Source of the DNA: Acanthaster planci
Taxonomy: Eukaryota > Echinodermata > Asteroidea > Valvatida > Acanthasteridae
Direction: 5' to 3'
Assembly (NCBI RefSeq): GCF_001949145.1
Contig: NW_019091362.1
Span: forward strand, 8,043,380-8,107,379
Length of the DNA: 64,000 bases
In this document: positions 22,901 through 33,520 of the stretch, piece by piece
How positions within the stretch are numbered: the stretch's first letter is position 1
Layout of the letters: each line of letters begins with the position of its first letter
Position numbers and translations under genes: made by a program
The notes under the pieces: generated by a model
What the model saw: the letters and a program-made list of their open reading frames with translations, nothing else
Told to the model about the DNA's origin: nothing
The model's database searches: none

Positions 22901-24315
22901 GCTGCATTTTGGGAGGTCAGAGTGCACCACGGATGATCAAATCTTTTCAGCGAATGAATAATAGGCACATGGGAAATTTGCATATGTAGTGACTGTTTTT
23001 GTAGGTATGCTCTAGTAGACCCGACCCACACGTAATGTAGGGAAGGATTTTCAGTGTTATGAGTCTAATTTGAATTGCACAGAGCAGCCATGTATGTAAC
23101 AGTATTAATTTTTCAACAAGTGGTGAATCGGAGGAGCTGGCCACCAGTTTGGAGATGTAGGATCCTGATCAACACTACAAAATAACTAAACTGGACAGCA
23201 AAAGAAACTTGCCACTTCTGTCAAAGGCCACACATAAAAATTCACTCCATAGAAATAAGTATTAGAAAAGTATATATATAAGTATAGAAAATAGTATTTG
23301 TACCCAGGTACGGTATGCTGCAATACCTCTTACTAATCACATGCCCAAAAGCAAGTGATTATCTTTATAACAAAGAAGAAATTGACATGCACAGCAACTT
23401 GGTTACTGAATCAAAAGTCACAGAATGTAACAGAATGAGCCTTAAGTTTTACGTAGAAATCAGTGTCACGGGACAAAATGAAGAAGTCACAATCATCACT
23501 TTTCAATAATGTGTATGCATAGTCAGTAAGGATGGCATCCCTATACAGAAACCATTCATGCACATCACTTTGACAAAACAGGTGTTCACTTTGTCATTGA
23601 ATGTTTAAAATGTTGTCCATTCATGGGTCATTTTTGCTTGGTGGAGAGTGCTTTTGTGTGTGACTTTTGATTCAGTAACCAAATTGCTGTGCATGTCAAT
23701 TTCTTTGTTATAAAGATAATCACTTGCTTTTGGGCATGTGATTAGTAAGGGGTATTGCAGCATACCTGTGTATAAAAATTGTTTATTTCTATGGAGTGAA
23801 TTTTATGTGTGGCCTTTGACAGAAGTGGCAAGTTTCTTTTGCCGTCCAGTGTATATGCAGCATCACAAATAGAAATATCTTAAATTTAATTAGTGCATTC
23901 TTCAAAATCTACCTCAATGTTTTGGGGGATCATGTAGGTTTGAGGAAACAGCAGCCCCAGTACTGCTTCTTTGCGTGGGGTTTGATATCCCTGAAAGTTA
24001 GACAAAAATGAGCTCTAGTCCTGTGATGAATTTTGAGGATTGAGGAAGGGTTGGTAGGAAAAAAGTCCCAGAAGTTGGCATCAGTGCACCACTTCAAGAT
24101 TACAGTTGACCTGAATGTCACAGTCTGTGTCACTTTAATGCCACACAGCCTATGACCAGAGGACCCACCGCGTGGTGAGTGTAGCCTCTTCCACAACAGA
24201 GCACATATGTGGCTGGCCCATCCTGGACAACAATGCGGTCAACATGCTGTCCTCTCTGCTGACCTCCATGATCATGCCAGGGATCTGCTTTGCCTGGTGG
24301 CCCATACCTACCTAG
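13875..24315 (+). CDS. TMEM19: Transmembrane protein 19 (DUF92 family), complete
   Basis: Polytopic membrane protein of the DUF92/TMEM19 family; plant and algal relatives include the phytyl-phosphate kinase VTE6, but the animal protein's reaction is not settled. Exons are 13875-13971, 16662-16775, 17572-17709, 18298-18552, 19011-19226 and 24149-24315, all internal junctions in phase 1. The product is 328 aa; human is 336. Hydrophobic segments lie at about residues 5-27, 43-58, 73-95, 148-165, 205-230, 245-270 and 300-322. Family motifs are PISPGRWLLT, CCGDTWSSEIGSV, TPRLIT, KVPVGTNGAVS, AGLLGSLIDSLLGALFQY and WPILDNNAVN. I chose this start because the short N-terminal exon encodes a signal-anchor-like helix ending WAVSMLGFTYMGS, which parallels the human N-terminus and supplies the required phase. 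The last intron is unusually long (4.9 kb) and loaded with transposon debris. Confidence 0.93.
13972..16661. other. TMEM19 intron 1
   Basis: 2.7 kb intron with no coding evidence. It contains the MITE at 14099-14842; the rest is AT-rich unique-looking sequence. Confidence 0.7.
14099..14842. mobile_element. MITE with TATAAAAACTAGAGC terminal inverted repeats
   Basis: Ends ATATAAAAACTAGAGCGCT (14101-14119) and, inverted, AGTGCTCTAGTTTTTATATA (14821-14840) pair over about 18 bp. The 740-bp interior has no ORF and also contains an internal ATTTGCATATC / GATATGCAAAT pair near 14225-14290. It lies in TMEM19 intron 1. Confidence 0.55.
16662..16775 (+). CDS. TMEM19: TMEM19 exon 2
   Basis: Acceptor TTCTCCACAG, donor CTTAG|GTACAC. 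It encodes PIYPISPGRWLLTVTLPLFL and SGLRKKNVTSGGAVL. The RW-membrane helix-GLRKK pattern is diagnostic for TMEM19. Confidence 0.92.
17572..17709 (+). CDS. TMEM19: TMEM19 exon 3
   Basis: Acceptor CCTTTCTAG, donor AGAAG|GTACTG. It encodes YVVGFTMLMASYSFFMSLL, a membrane helix, then SKATKFKAEIKKKIEADYKE, a basic cytosolic-type loop. Confidence 0.93.
18298..18552 (+). CDS. TMEM19: TMEM19 exon 4: GDTWSSEIG motif
   Basis: Acceptor CCTAAG, donor GTAG|GTAGGT. It encodes GQRDWLQVISNGGIPTSLAI through CCCGDTWSSEIGSVMGSRTP to KVPVG. GDTxxSE is the most conserved block of DUF92 proteins. This exon is strikingly GC-rich compared with its AT-rich introns. Confidence 0.94.
19011..19226 (+). CDS. TMEM19: TMEM19 exon 5
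   Basis: Acceptor CTGTGACAG, donor CTCAG|GTGGGT. It encodes TNGAVSFVGLLSSIVGGFMV and AGLLGSLIDSLLGALFQYS, two membrane helices with the family's Gly-rich packing motifs. Confidence 0.94.
19460..19622 (+). repeat. Terminal inverted repeat of DIRS-like element, left arm
   Basis: Contains CTACCTACCCAAACAGGCAA, GCAAATTTCCCATG, CTGAAAAGATTTGATCA and TGGTGCACCCTGACCTCCCA. The right arm carries the same blocks in inverse orientation. Confidence 0.65.
22875..23022 (-). repeat. Terminal inverted repeat of DIRS-like element, right arm
   Basis: Reverse complement shows CATACCTACAAAAACAGTCA, GCAAATTTCCCATG, CTGAAAAGATTTGATCA and TGGTGCACTCTGACCTCCCA, co-linear with the left arm at roughly four-fifths identity by eye. 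Two extra copies of the outer CTACCTACCCAAACA motif occur at 22735-22810, so this end is rearranged. Confidence 0.65.
23190..23850. mobile_element. Foldback element with about 200-bp inverted arms
   Basis: Arms 23191-23440 and 23655-23850 are inverted copies. Both ends read CTGGAC(A/G)GCAAAAGAAACT, followed by GCCACTTCTGTCAAAGGCCA and further shared blocks (TCTTTATAACAAAGAA, TGACATGCACAGCAA). The central 200 bp is unique. No transposase is present, so it is non-autonomous. Confidence 0.7.
24149..24315 (+). CDS. TMEM19: TMEM19 exon 6 (terminal)
   Basis: Acceptor ATGCCACACAG, stop TAG at 24313-24315. It encodes YDQRTHRVVSV, then GWPILDNNAVNMLSSLLTSM and FAWWPIPT. KPILDNNAVN is the matching human segment, so the exon is secure despite the 4.9 kb intron before it. 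Confidence 0.93.
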
Positions 24316-24890
24316 GAGATGACTTCTACGAGTTCACCTGACAAGGAAGGAAAAAAAAAAAAGAATGCTTCGTACCACCAACAAATGGTCCTATCTGTAC
24401 AACAGTATTATACTTGAATTGAGAAATGAGAGTGGTTGAGGGGAGAAAACCCTGGAGTTACGAGTAATTATAATGGGAAAATCAGATTTGGACACCAGAG
24501 TGACGGAATGCCTTGTAGACATGAATAGATTTTTTGCAGAGCTGTAACCCTCGGNNNNNNNNNNNNNNNNNNNNNNNNNNNNNNNNNNNNNNNNNNNNNN
24601 NNNNNNNNNNNNNNNNNNNNNNNNNNNNNNNNNNNATTCAAGAATAAAAGATGTTGGTGTTTGGAAATTGGGCGTTTGGGCTTGAAAACAGGGTGCAAGT
24701 GAAGGCCACTTGCATTTTGTTGATAAGCTTTTGTTTGGCACATAGACTGATTGCGCCCACTAAGTCACGTGACCATTAGTGGGTAATAATAATAATAAAC
24801 CATAGTGTACGTCACCTTGAAGTCCCTGTGCTTTGTATATTATTATCCCTGTAACATTGGGCTCGCAACATCTGAACATTAAAATAAAGC
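24316..24890 (+). other. Presumed TMEM19 3' UTR with poly(A) signal, interrupted by gap
   Basis: Follows the TMEM19 stop. AATAAA occurs at 24883-24888 and an AATAAA is just right of the assembly gap near 24645. Which one is used cannot be told. Confidence 0.35.
24555..24635. other. Assembly gap (run of N)
   Basis: 81 undetermined bases. Conceptual translations across it are meaningless. Confidence 0.99.
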
Positions 24891-25056
24891 CATATTTTGG
24901 TATAGTACTTAGCCCATCAGTAGTCCAAGTAATTTACTGACTGTTGACATTATTAGTAAAGTAACACTGAAAACACATTTTATTTAAGGACGACTCCATT
25001 TTTGTTGATGTTTGATACCTACTAGTGGGCACGTGACTTAGCGGACTCAATCTGTC
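24745..25056. repeat. Inverted repeat with CACGTG cores
   Basis: About 38 bp at 24745-24783 pairs with about 40 bp at 25014-25056, sharing CTAAGTCACGTG and CCACTA / TAGTGG. It lies in the TMEM19 3' flank. Probably a MITE relic. Confidence 0.5.
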
Positions 25057-26533
25057 TATTTTGATGGACTTGAGGGAGAGACTTTTGGAGGATTTCTTAG
25101 GTTTTGAAACACGAAACATGGATCTTGAGTTGTGAAAAACACTACTTTAGACAAAAAAAAAATCACTTCACACTTTGTCGTGGGTTTCTATTTATTTTTG
25201 TTTTTGTAAATTAAACATAATTAACCACTACATTTGGTGGTGTTTGTATATTTTGAATGAGAAAGCTTTACTTACCTTGGTTTTTTGTAATTAGCGATAC
25301 TAGTGAAATGCTGAAGGTAGGCGTACAGTTGTGCAATGGCAGCATACACTTCATTAGATGTATGGATTGTGGTTTTGTTTAATTCATAAAGGCTGAAAAT
25401 AGAGCCCGATATCTTTAGTAATGATTGCAATGCACTGTGAAGGTACTTCTCATGAAATAGTGCTTTATAAGAAGTTCGTATTAGTTTGTAAGGGCTGAGA
25501 CATCTTACAGTTAAAGCAAAAGGCCTTCTTCTCCCATTGAACTCTTGAGGTTTATATTTGAAATTTCTGTGTTGCAAACGGAAAGAATCTAAATTGATGG
25601 AGCGTGTATTGATAATTGGGATTACCTTCGGAAACACTCGCAACTCTCAACATTATCTGTTCTTTGTGATTGAATACTCTGTATTATTCGGATTTGGGAA
25701 TCTTAACTGCTACCAGTCCTTGAGATTTGGTGTGTAACTTACCATGTATGACGATATTGTTGCAGGATTTTGCCACTTCGCAACAAAGAAGGCTTTACTT
25801 TGTACAGTACTTTTCATCTTTGTAGTAACTATGCACTAGCGTCTGATTTTGTTTTCTTGTTGAAATCTAAATTTCTCTTCTGAAATACGTATGTGTCATA
25901 CATTTCCTGTTGTACTTTTCATTTCCTAATTGTATTGCAGAATCAAATTTCATCCATATTTTGCGTAGACTAACCGAGCAATGAAAGTCACGTTGAAGGT
26001 TGTAGGTCAGATATTCAGACTCTGTGCTCCTTCCACTGAGATTAACAAAATGCACGTGCACATTAAATTTCAAAAAGAATGTTACTTGCATAATACGCAA
26101 AGAACCTTATCTGTAATAGTTTGTACATGTATATTGTAGATGTACGCTGCATACTGTCCTTGCCAAAATAGACCTCTACAGACCCCCCCCAATTTAAGTT
26201 CCCAAGTTTTTGATATGTCAAGAAGAACTATGTTTTTTTGTAATCTGAAAAGCTGGGGGGTAGACTGTATTCACACATGTACTCTTACAAGCACATGGCA
26301 AATGGAAAAGCATTCAGTGTATTTGTTGCTTTAAAACTAAGTTCCGTTTACATGTTTAAAAGTATACAGTGTGCCTTCATTTAATTTTTGTAACTAGGTA
26401 AAGAGCTTGTATATTGTGACTAGGAAACATTAACAGAACACATTTTTGAGATACTGAAATTCATAGTATGCATTTGAGAAAAGAAAAGGATTGTTGTGAA
26501 AGATGTCTATATTATCTGTTTTGTGTGGATAAT
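25057..26533. other. Intergenic, nothing recognised
   Basis: AT-rich sequence between TMEM19 and the convergent DUSP gene. Short ORFs here show no family resemblance, and I see no repeat structure beyond homopolymer runs. Confidence 0.5.
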
Positions 26534-26961
26534 GTGGACGATTCACAAACAGCACGCCACCAAGAGTTTGCCACTGACAGGCCACTTTTCGAGTTTATGG
26601 TCGACACGCTGCCACGATTGAGCGCACTTTGGGGGTATTTTGATTGATTGATTTGATTGGGTTGATCGATTTGATCGGGTTGATCAATTTGATCGGGTTG
26701 ATCGGGGGGTTGGGTTGGGTTGGGGAGTTGTTCCCTGCCCCACACAGAACCACCATTTGACTACTTAATACCCATTACCCATTCGCAATAAGCCATTTCA
26801 AATTTTTAACTAAAATAAACATTCAGAAAAAAAAAAATTAAAGTTTCCCGGGCACAGCGTAGTCAGCGAATGGGACTTGTTGACTATTTATCCCATAATA
26901 CACCACAAAAAGACCTCTCCATGACAACCTCTTGGTGGCGCATTGCATTGTGAGTTGCCCG
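26534..26961. mobile_element. MITE with GCGCCACCAAGAG arms, copy 2, with internal minisatellite
   Basis: Left end near 26534 reads ATTCACAAACAGCACGCCACCAAGAGTTTG. Right end, inverted at 26910-26961, reads CGGGCAACTCACAATGC then GCGCCACCAAGAGGTTGTC. The right end matches the start of the 1448-1610 element (CGGGCAATTCACAGTAG). The interior carries the TTGAT(C/T) minisatellite. Confidence 0.5.
26638..26735. repeat. TTGATCGGGTTGATC minisatellite
   Basis: Degenerate tandem units of TTGAT(T/C)(G/A) with the longer period GGGTTGATC(G/A)ATTTGATC, grading into GGGTTGGGTTGGG. Confidence 0.7.
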
Positions 26962-26989
26962 TATTTTACACTAGATTTGGGATGAGCAG

Positions 26990-27440
26990 TGACAAAGGGT
27001 TTGGTAGAGCAATGCAAGAATAAGAGGAAACAGCCTCATACGGGGTAAGACTTGGGAGGAGTTTGGTGGGGTTATAATAGGAATTGGAGGGGCAGCGACA
27101 GTGATAATGGGAGGATAGTGCAAGAATGTGGGGTGTTTTAACAAGGGGAATGTAGGAATGAGAGGGACAGGGATGCGAGGGTAACAAATTGTGAGAATTT
27201 GGCTGGGCAATAAAGACGGGAAGGGATAAGGCTTGAAAAGAGTGATTGGGCAAGGTAATGTGGGCATTGGGGGAGCAAGAGACCCCTTGCTCCCTCCAAT
27301 GCCCTCCCACATAGTGGGGATAAGTAGGGAAGGGTAACTTAATTGGAGAAAGGCTTTATAATTGGAGGCAGTTGGGAAGGCGGAGTGGGAGAGGCAAAGG
27401 ATTAGGCTTGAGGGAGAGGTAAGGGCAACATGAGAATCCA
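26990..27440. repeat. Purine-rich tract with strong hairpin
   Basis: About 450 bp with a G/A-rich plus strand (many GGGA, GGAG and AGGG units). Within it, 27262-27279 and 27286-27304 form a near-perfect 18/19-bp hairpin with a six-base loop. The long pyrimidine-strand ORF here is a composition effect. Confidence 0.5.
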
Positions 27441-30400
27441 AGTTCTTTTTCTGCAACAAAGTACTCTTCTTCAATGTATGAAAACTGTTTTACATTTACA
27501 TTTGGTTAAATGTATTGAAAAGTGCACTTATTGAAACGTTTAAAATTATCCATGCTTTAGGGCACTGTTGCCGTGATGTCATTTGTAGAAGACAAAGTTC
27601 AGTGCATAGATTTTTCTGTTCAAATTGTGAACCCAGAATTTACACATTGAAAACATTTCTGAGAAAGGGATTGATGCTTGCTTATTTCTGCAGACGTACG
27701 ATGTGTCAATGACAAGGAATCAGCCCAAAAATCCCAAATTTAGTCAGCAAAAGTACAAAAATGCAACACTTTTTGTGTCCACAAACCAAGTAACATTGAG
27801 GCTTTCTTCACGGCATGACATCAAAGTTTTACTCATGAATATGAAAATTGCATCAGCGTAAAACGAAAAAAGCAGTAAAACACATTTTGAATACTGAAAC
27901 AAAATGTGAAAATAAGGTTAGCTGAAACACAAAGGTACATTTTGAAGGTTTGTATTAGGACAAATGGATTGCAACTATTCTAAGTAGTTTCAAAGTTCTG
28001 TTTAGATTGATCTGCACATTAATTTAAATGTACTTTAAACAGATTTGAGATCAGTAAGCCAAGTAAACTTTTCCATGATAGAACACACTGTGAGTCAATG
28101 CATTTTTCACGGGTGTTTGTATTTGTTCATGGAGAGGAACGAGTACCATATACGGACATGACTAATTTCCCCTGCAGTGGTTTATCAGCTATTACACAAA
28201 GCAATTACAGCTTAAAATGTAAAAATTAGCAGGAAATGTTACAGCATGTACAGAGAAAGCACCAGAGTGACAAGGGCAATACTGCCAGAGATGAAAAGTT
28301 GTCTACAATGATATGGCATGTTGTATTGTGCATTCCTCATCACTGTTCACTTCCTCATAATTTTTTTTTCCAGATTGTTATGCAGCTTCGGTATTGGTTT
28401 CCCTTAAATTGTTTGGTTTGGTTTTCCAAGTATTCTCCGTTTTTCAGACTTGATTTCTTTCCTGGTTTTGTGAGGGTAAATGACTCATACAGCATAAGCA
28501 ATAAGCCACTCGGCCAAATTTATAACAATTGTACAGGATTTTACAAAATCTAATCAAACGTAGTGCAGTCCCTGGCAAAACAGCCAACATCTACTGTGAT
28601 AATGCCCATGGATTTTGTAAACCTCAAAAAGAATTACCTCGTAAGCCACAATTTTCATATTATATGCAAATTGCAACTGATGACCCCAATGTGACCTTTA
28701 CCATGGCCATGCTGTGAATTTGGTTTTTAAGTCTGTACTTACCAGTTTCCTTCCCCACTCCAAAATTCAAATTCAGTTCAGACAGGGAACACACTGTCTC
28801 ACTGGGGAGGTAGGGGTTCAGACCTGTGGAGGTATTGCCAAAGTTTGTTTCGAATGTTTTATTACTTCACACATAATAATCACGAGAGCCAGGGAACAAC
28901 TCGCTGTAAGAAGCATACTGCTGTGGTAAGATACTCTGAAGAGGCATCACTGCTTGCAAAACAAATGAGTGATGCATCAATGGACTGATTGATCTAACTC
29001 CACCCGAGGGGTAGGCCTCACCCTGTTGTAGGGTACCAAGACAAACTGCTTTGCAATCTGATGCAGCATTTCTCCATTTTTCTCTCTCGGATGTGTAATT
29101 CTTTTTATTGCTCCTCTCACTTCCACATTTACATATAAAACACAAAGGAAAACAGAAAAACCTGCTACAGCATCTTGGAAAACTACAGTCGTATCTATAT
29201 GAAGCTACACACTTACCACAAATTCTTCTCTCTGCGTTCCTTATTCCCTCTATTGCCTGATCTGCGCAAGTCTTAGTTCTCTTTTATTTACAACTGGTCA
29301 CAGGACGTAACACAAGTCTACCTCCTTCTCTCTATGACTTCATGGAAAACACAACGGATCATCTAATAGTTAATTCCATTGGTTGGTAGAAATGAAATGG
29401 GATAAAGTGATCAAGCACTTTGACCAATCAGATCCACTCTTACAGAAGCATTAAGAAATGAAACGTGAAATGAAGCCTTTCTACCACTTTCTAACACATT
29501 CTCTTGAATAGTACAATTCAGTCAAATTCCAATACCGGTACCATTTTTACATGTTTACATCTAACAAAATATGTTTTTGTTTCATCTTTACAACAAAGGC
29601 AAGAACACAATTTGTAACACCTGAATATATACTTCTCTTTTTGATGCCAGAAAGTGCCACAAAAATACAGAAATTTTGCCTCAAATGACAATGAAGAATT
29701 ATATATCTATTATATTTTGTGTCCTTCACAATTTTAAATAAATACAAACATTTAAAGATTCACACATTTGTTAAGCATGAAGGATAAAGTGATGAGTTTG
29801 GAGATCAATGGGCAAATTGTTTTTGATTTATCCATGGTTTCATTGTAGTTGTCAACCCTCGTCTAAAATAGCATGGTTTTTCGTCTTTTCCGAGAAGACC
29901 TACATTATGTTATGATACTTTCTGGGTTGCCAACTTTTACTAAGCACGTCTACAGACAACAGGACTGTGGCGTCAATCAGTAGAGTAAAAAAAGGAGTAA
30001 AACCATTTTGAGAACATGACTACACATTTCAAAGCAGAAATTTGTACCAAATGACGTTTGTTTCTGAATTCTGATTTCTTACAAAACAAATTACTTTAGA
30101 GACAGTGAAGTTTTTGAAAATTGATCAGCCAAATGCACAAAAAAGCTGAAGTTCACTACAAAGTCACCGTAACTACCAACCAACAACAAAATGTAGTCCA
30201 TAAACTACAAGAACAAGACCAAATAATCACAGATTGATCCAGGTAGGGTATATTAAACTATAATCCTGTTTAGCATAAACTACAAACCAATTTAAGCACA
30301 TCACTATAATAGTCTGATACATTACTTCATTCTCACCCGCTGCCTACTACAACCGAACCTCCAAATCACCTCATAAATTTCTGTGGCTAATTTATATAAA

Positions 30401-33400
30401 GGCACAAAAATAGACTAAGCACCAAACATTTTGTGAGATTTTCCTTTTTTCATAATATTTAAGCCTGCCTAAGGTGGCCAAGCAGTCTGCAATGCCACTA
30501 TGCAGGTACAACACAGCAAATTTGATGTGAACTGACAAGACTTTTTAAAGATCCAGTTATCCATCCGTTTGTTTTGGAGATTGTGGCGCATCTGTGGCTG
30601 ACACACGGTTGCACAAGAAACACAAATTCTCATTTCCAGACTAGTCTGGCAAAATGTCTTGAGATGGCTGCTTATAAACTGTTCCAGGTGTTTCAATGGA
30701 AGTGGAAGTTGAAGAGAATTGCTAACAAAAGTATGGCAAACTGATACTGTGACATAGTGTTGTTTTTAATTCTGTATGGTGTACTGTAAAATATAAAAAA
30801 ATAAAAAAATGAGGTTTTCACAAGGGAGTGGGGTTCATCCAACAGTACTGTGCAGGATAAATCTCAGGGGAGAAAGAGCAGGGCAATGTGAACACTGATG
30901 GGATTGAAGTGAAATAAATCTGTTAACTTGTATTTTTTTTTACAATAAAGGCAGATGACCAAAAACAAGAAGGGGCTCACATAAAGAATAAACAGTCTTG
31001 ATATGTCCAGATTGAAAACTGTTACTGCACATAAAATTTGTGACACAAGAAATGAGAAATCCATTATTTCAAAAATAACTGCAATAAAAGTGGACAGGAA
31101 AAACAATTTGAAACACATCAACTTAAAAAAAAAAAAACTATCCTCAATGTTTTACCCATTCACCTACATGCAGTCTCAATACACACTCCGGACTGATAAG
31201 GTTCATTTCATTTGCATCACTCACTGGTGCACTGTACAATGTTTATTGCTTAAGAGCTGTAAACCCATGCTGGGTTATTTTCTGTCACTCTGTCAGCAGT
31301 TGTAATATGAAATACTGCCCTTCCCACTTCATTTGCTCAAACCATGTTTATCAGAGTCAAAGTGCTGCGGCCATTTCTAAGACAATATTGTCTCCTGAGT
31401 GTGCAAGCAATTCTGTTTTATGGAATGACGTAAAGAAAAAACTAGTAGGACTGTAGAGAATACATCAGTTCTTTGATTTGCAACAAACAAGCTCAAAACC
31501 AACCAACAAGGAAATTCTAAGCTGCTCAAGACTTTGTGAAGTGTTTCCCAGTTCCTAAAAGCATGCACATGAATAAAACAAGGTATCAGGTAATCTGAAA
31601 AAAAAAAGGTGCATGCCTGAACCTTTAAGAACCGATTCAATCTCATCCCCAGGTGTGAGTATTATGTTTAGCCCCCTCAGTGGGGAAAAAAAAAATATAG
31701 AATCCCTTGGATAGCTCCTCTATTTAGTCCACTGACCTCGGCCAGTTTTGAGTAAGACATAATGCACTAAAATGTTGAGGTTTTAAATATCACAGACATT
31801 AAACAAGAATGCCAAATCTGCTTTTTTTTCTGTGGCTCAGTCAAATACTAAATGTACAGTCTATGCTGGGGTTACTTACACAGAGGAAATCTTCTAAGTG
31901 ACAAGTTTGAGACAAGTGTTGAAATATAGGGTACATCAAAAAATAGAGGAAGTTTAGTTTACTAGTAAAATCAATCCTACGTGTGTGTAGTTAGAAAAAG
32001 TCTTCGCACAGCACCATCTACAAAATGTTAACTGTTTATTTGTCACAATTTCCTTTGCTACTACAAGACACTGTTTTGTTTAAGATAAAAACATTATATA
32101 TTTGTGATCGTCTCTACAACATCTGGAGGTAGTTTAGATTACTTCCTATTAGGACTCGTTCACAATTTTCATCTTTCAAAATCACTTCACACAAGTCACA
32201 AGAATTGGTAGAACTTAGGAGCACGACAACGTATTCGACAAAAGTAATAGAATACTTGGCATTTTTTTTTTTACTTTTTAGGCATCATTTTTCATATAAA
32301 AGGTTTATATAAAGCAGTAAGTGATGAAATTCAAGTTCTGATTTTGTAAAAAATATCCTCCTCTACTGCATGACATAATGGTTAGTTCCATTTCGTTATA
32401 AACAATAAGGGTTACTCCATTCTTTCAGGGGTAGCACAGAGGCTGGAATCATATTTTCAATTAAATTGTACTGTTTATGTGCCTCAACAGACTCACCCCT
32501 CAGAAAGTGGTCCCTCCATGTTTTAATCAAGAATGTGGAATACTCCATTAGTAGTGCAGAGGTGATACAACAATAAATAAATAAAATATTTTTTTTTCTT
32601 TCTTTTTTCGCACGTTTTTGTCAAAGACCATTATCCTTCACCTGTGAGCTACAAAATGTGAAAAGCTGGAATCTTGTCAACGAATTAGTGTACTTATGTT
32701 TGCATTGTCCTTCATGAGGAATTATAATTTTTATACCATGCCCAAATTCAACTTGTCAGTTTCACCGGTAAAAGAGTAGAAAATCTGATTTTGTTGCAAC
32801 TCTCAGACTCCAATAATCATAATAGTAGTGTACAAGACATATATCTGTAAAGCGCCACCTGGCTTGTCATTATATACAAATAATTTGCTTTTTGTAAAAT
32901 ATACATAAATACAGAAAAATACTTATTATTTTCTGTCAAACAGAAAGCACAAAATAGTGTACTGAATCAAAACTAATCGATGACTTACTCTGAACTACCA
33001 CATAACGCAAAGCCTTCCTTCCAAGAAACCTTTCATTTGCACATCAATGAGTTGACGAATAAAAACAAATCTACTCATATTACTAGCGGATTAATGTACT
33101 AAATTTTCCGGATAATGGCAACTGTTCCATTTAGGGTCAAAGTTCATGTCAGTGGAAAAGTAGCGGTCCGGATGAAATGCCACGTTCCATCTGCATATAG
33201 ATATCATTTGTGTCAGCTTTTCACTGTCAGCTTCTGTAATATTGTATTTCAGTGAATAGACAGTGGCTATTTCAGTGTCTTATGCATACCCTTGTTATTC
33301 TCTTTTTTCACAGAGATGCTCAGCAGGGAGTGTACTGCTTAGCATTTACGCGATAACCAAACAATCAGCTGGAAACAAGTCACAAGAGATAGTGCATGAG

Positions 33401-33520
33401 ATTTTGGATGGTAACCTTCTTTTAAGCAAATATTTTCTTTGCTTGGCAAAATTCTATGCTCAGCAACGCTATACAATTGGCCCCTTGCCTTAAGCATGCT
33501 ATCACTTGAATCTTGTTCTA
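27441..33520 (-). other. Intergenic plus presumed long 3' UTR of the DUSP gene
   Basis: No coding evidence on either strand. Minus-strand poly(A) candidates (plus-strand TTTATT) include 29104-29109, 31242-31247 and 32035-32040. The extent of the 3' UTR cannot be set without transcripts. Confidence 0.4.
32572..32587 (-). promoter_or_regulatory. AU-rich element in presumed DUSP 3' UTR
   Basis: On the minus strand this reads ATTTTATTTATTTATT, overlapping AUUUA pentamers and containing UUAUUUAUU, about 0.95 kb past the DUSP stop. Such elements destabilise inducible mRNAs. It could equally be plain AT-rich sequence. Confidence 0.3.

Larger units (their letters stand above)
19460..23022 (+). mobile_element. 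Degenerate DIRS-like (tyrosine-recombinase) retroelement
   Basis: On the plus strand, conceptual fragments read in order: an RNase H tail HMAGSDNVVADAL (21463-21501), then PYIDLFASLIYAQLP (about 21522-21566) and CPPFNFVAANFSIL (about 21621-21660), the post-RNase H signature of DIRS elements, and WGPVHVLKWYLT (about 22205-22240), resembling the tyrosine-recombinase PVxxLKxYL motif. The fragments lie in different frames with stops between them, so the element is dead. It is bracketed by opposed terminal repeats (19460-19622 and 22875-23022), as in DIRS, where LTR elements would have direct repeats. Family assignment is from motif memory; a database comparison was not possible. Confidence 0.6.
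19227..24148. other. TMEM19 intron 5, transposon-rich
   Basis: 4.9 kb. From left to right it holds a DIRS-like element with inverted terminal repeats (about 19460-23022) and a foldback element (23190-23850). No exon of another gene is recognised. Confidence 0.7.

Noticed and set aside
26971-27474. 167-codon minus-strand ORF
   Set aside because: It is the pyrimidine strand of a purine-rich tract; the Pro/Leu/Ser composition is explained by base bias and there are no domain motifs.
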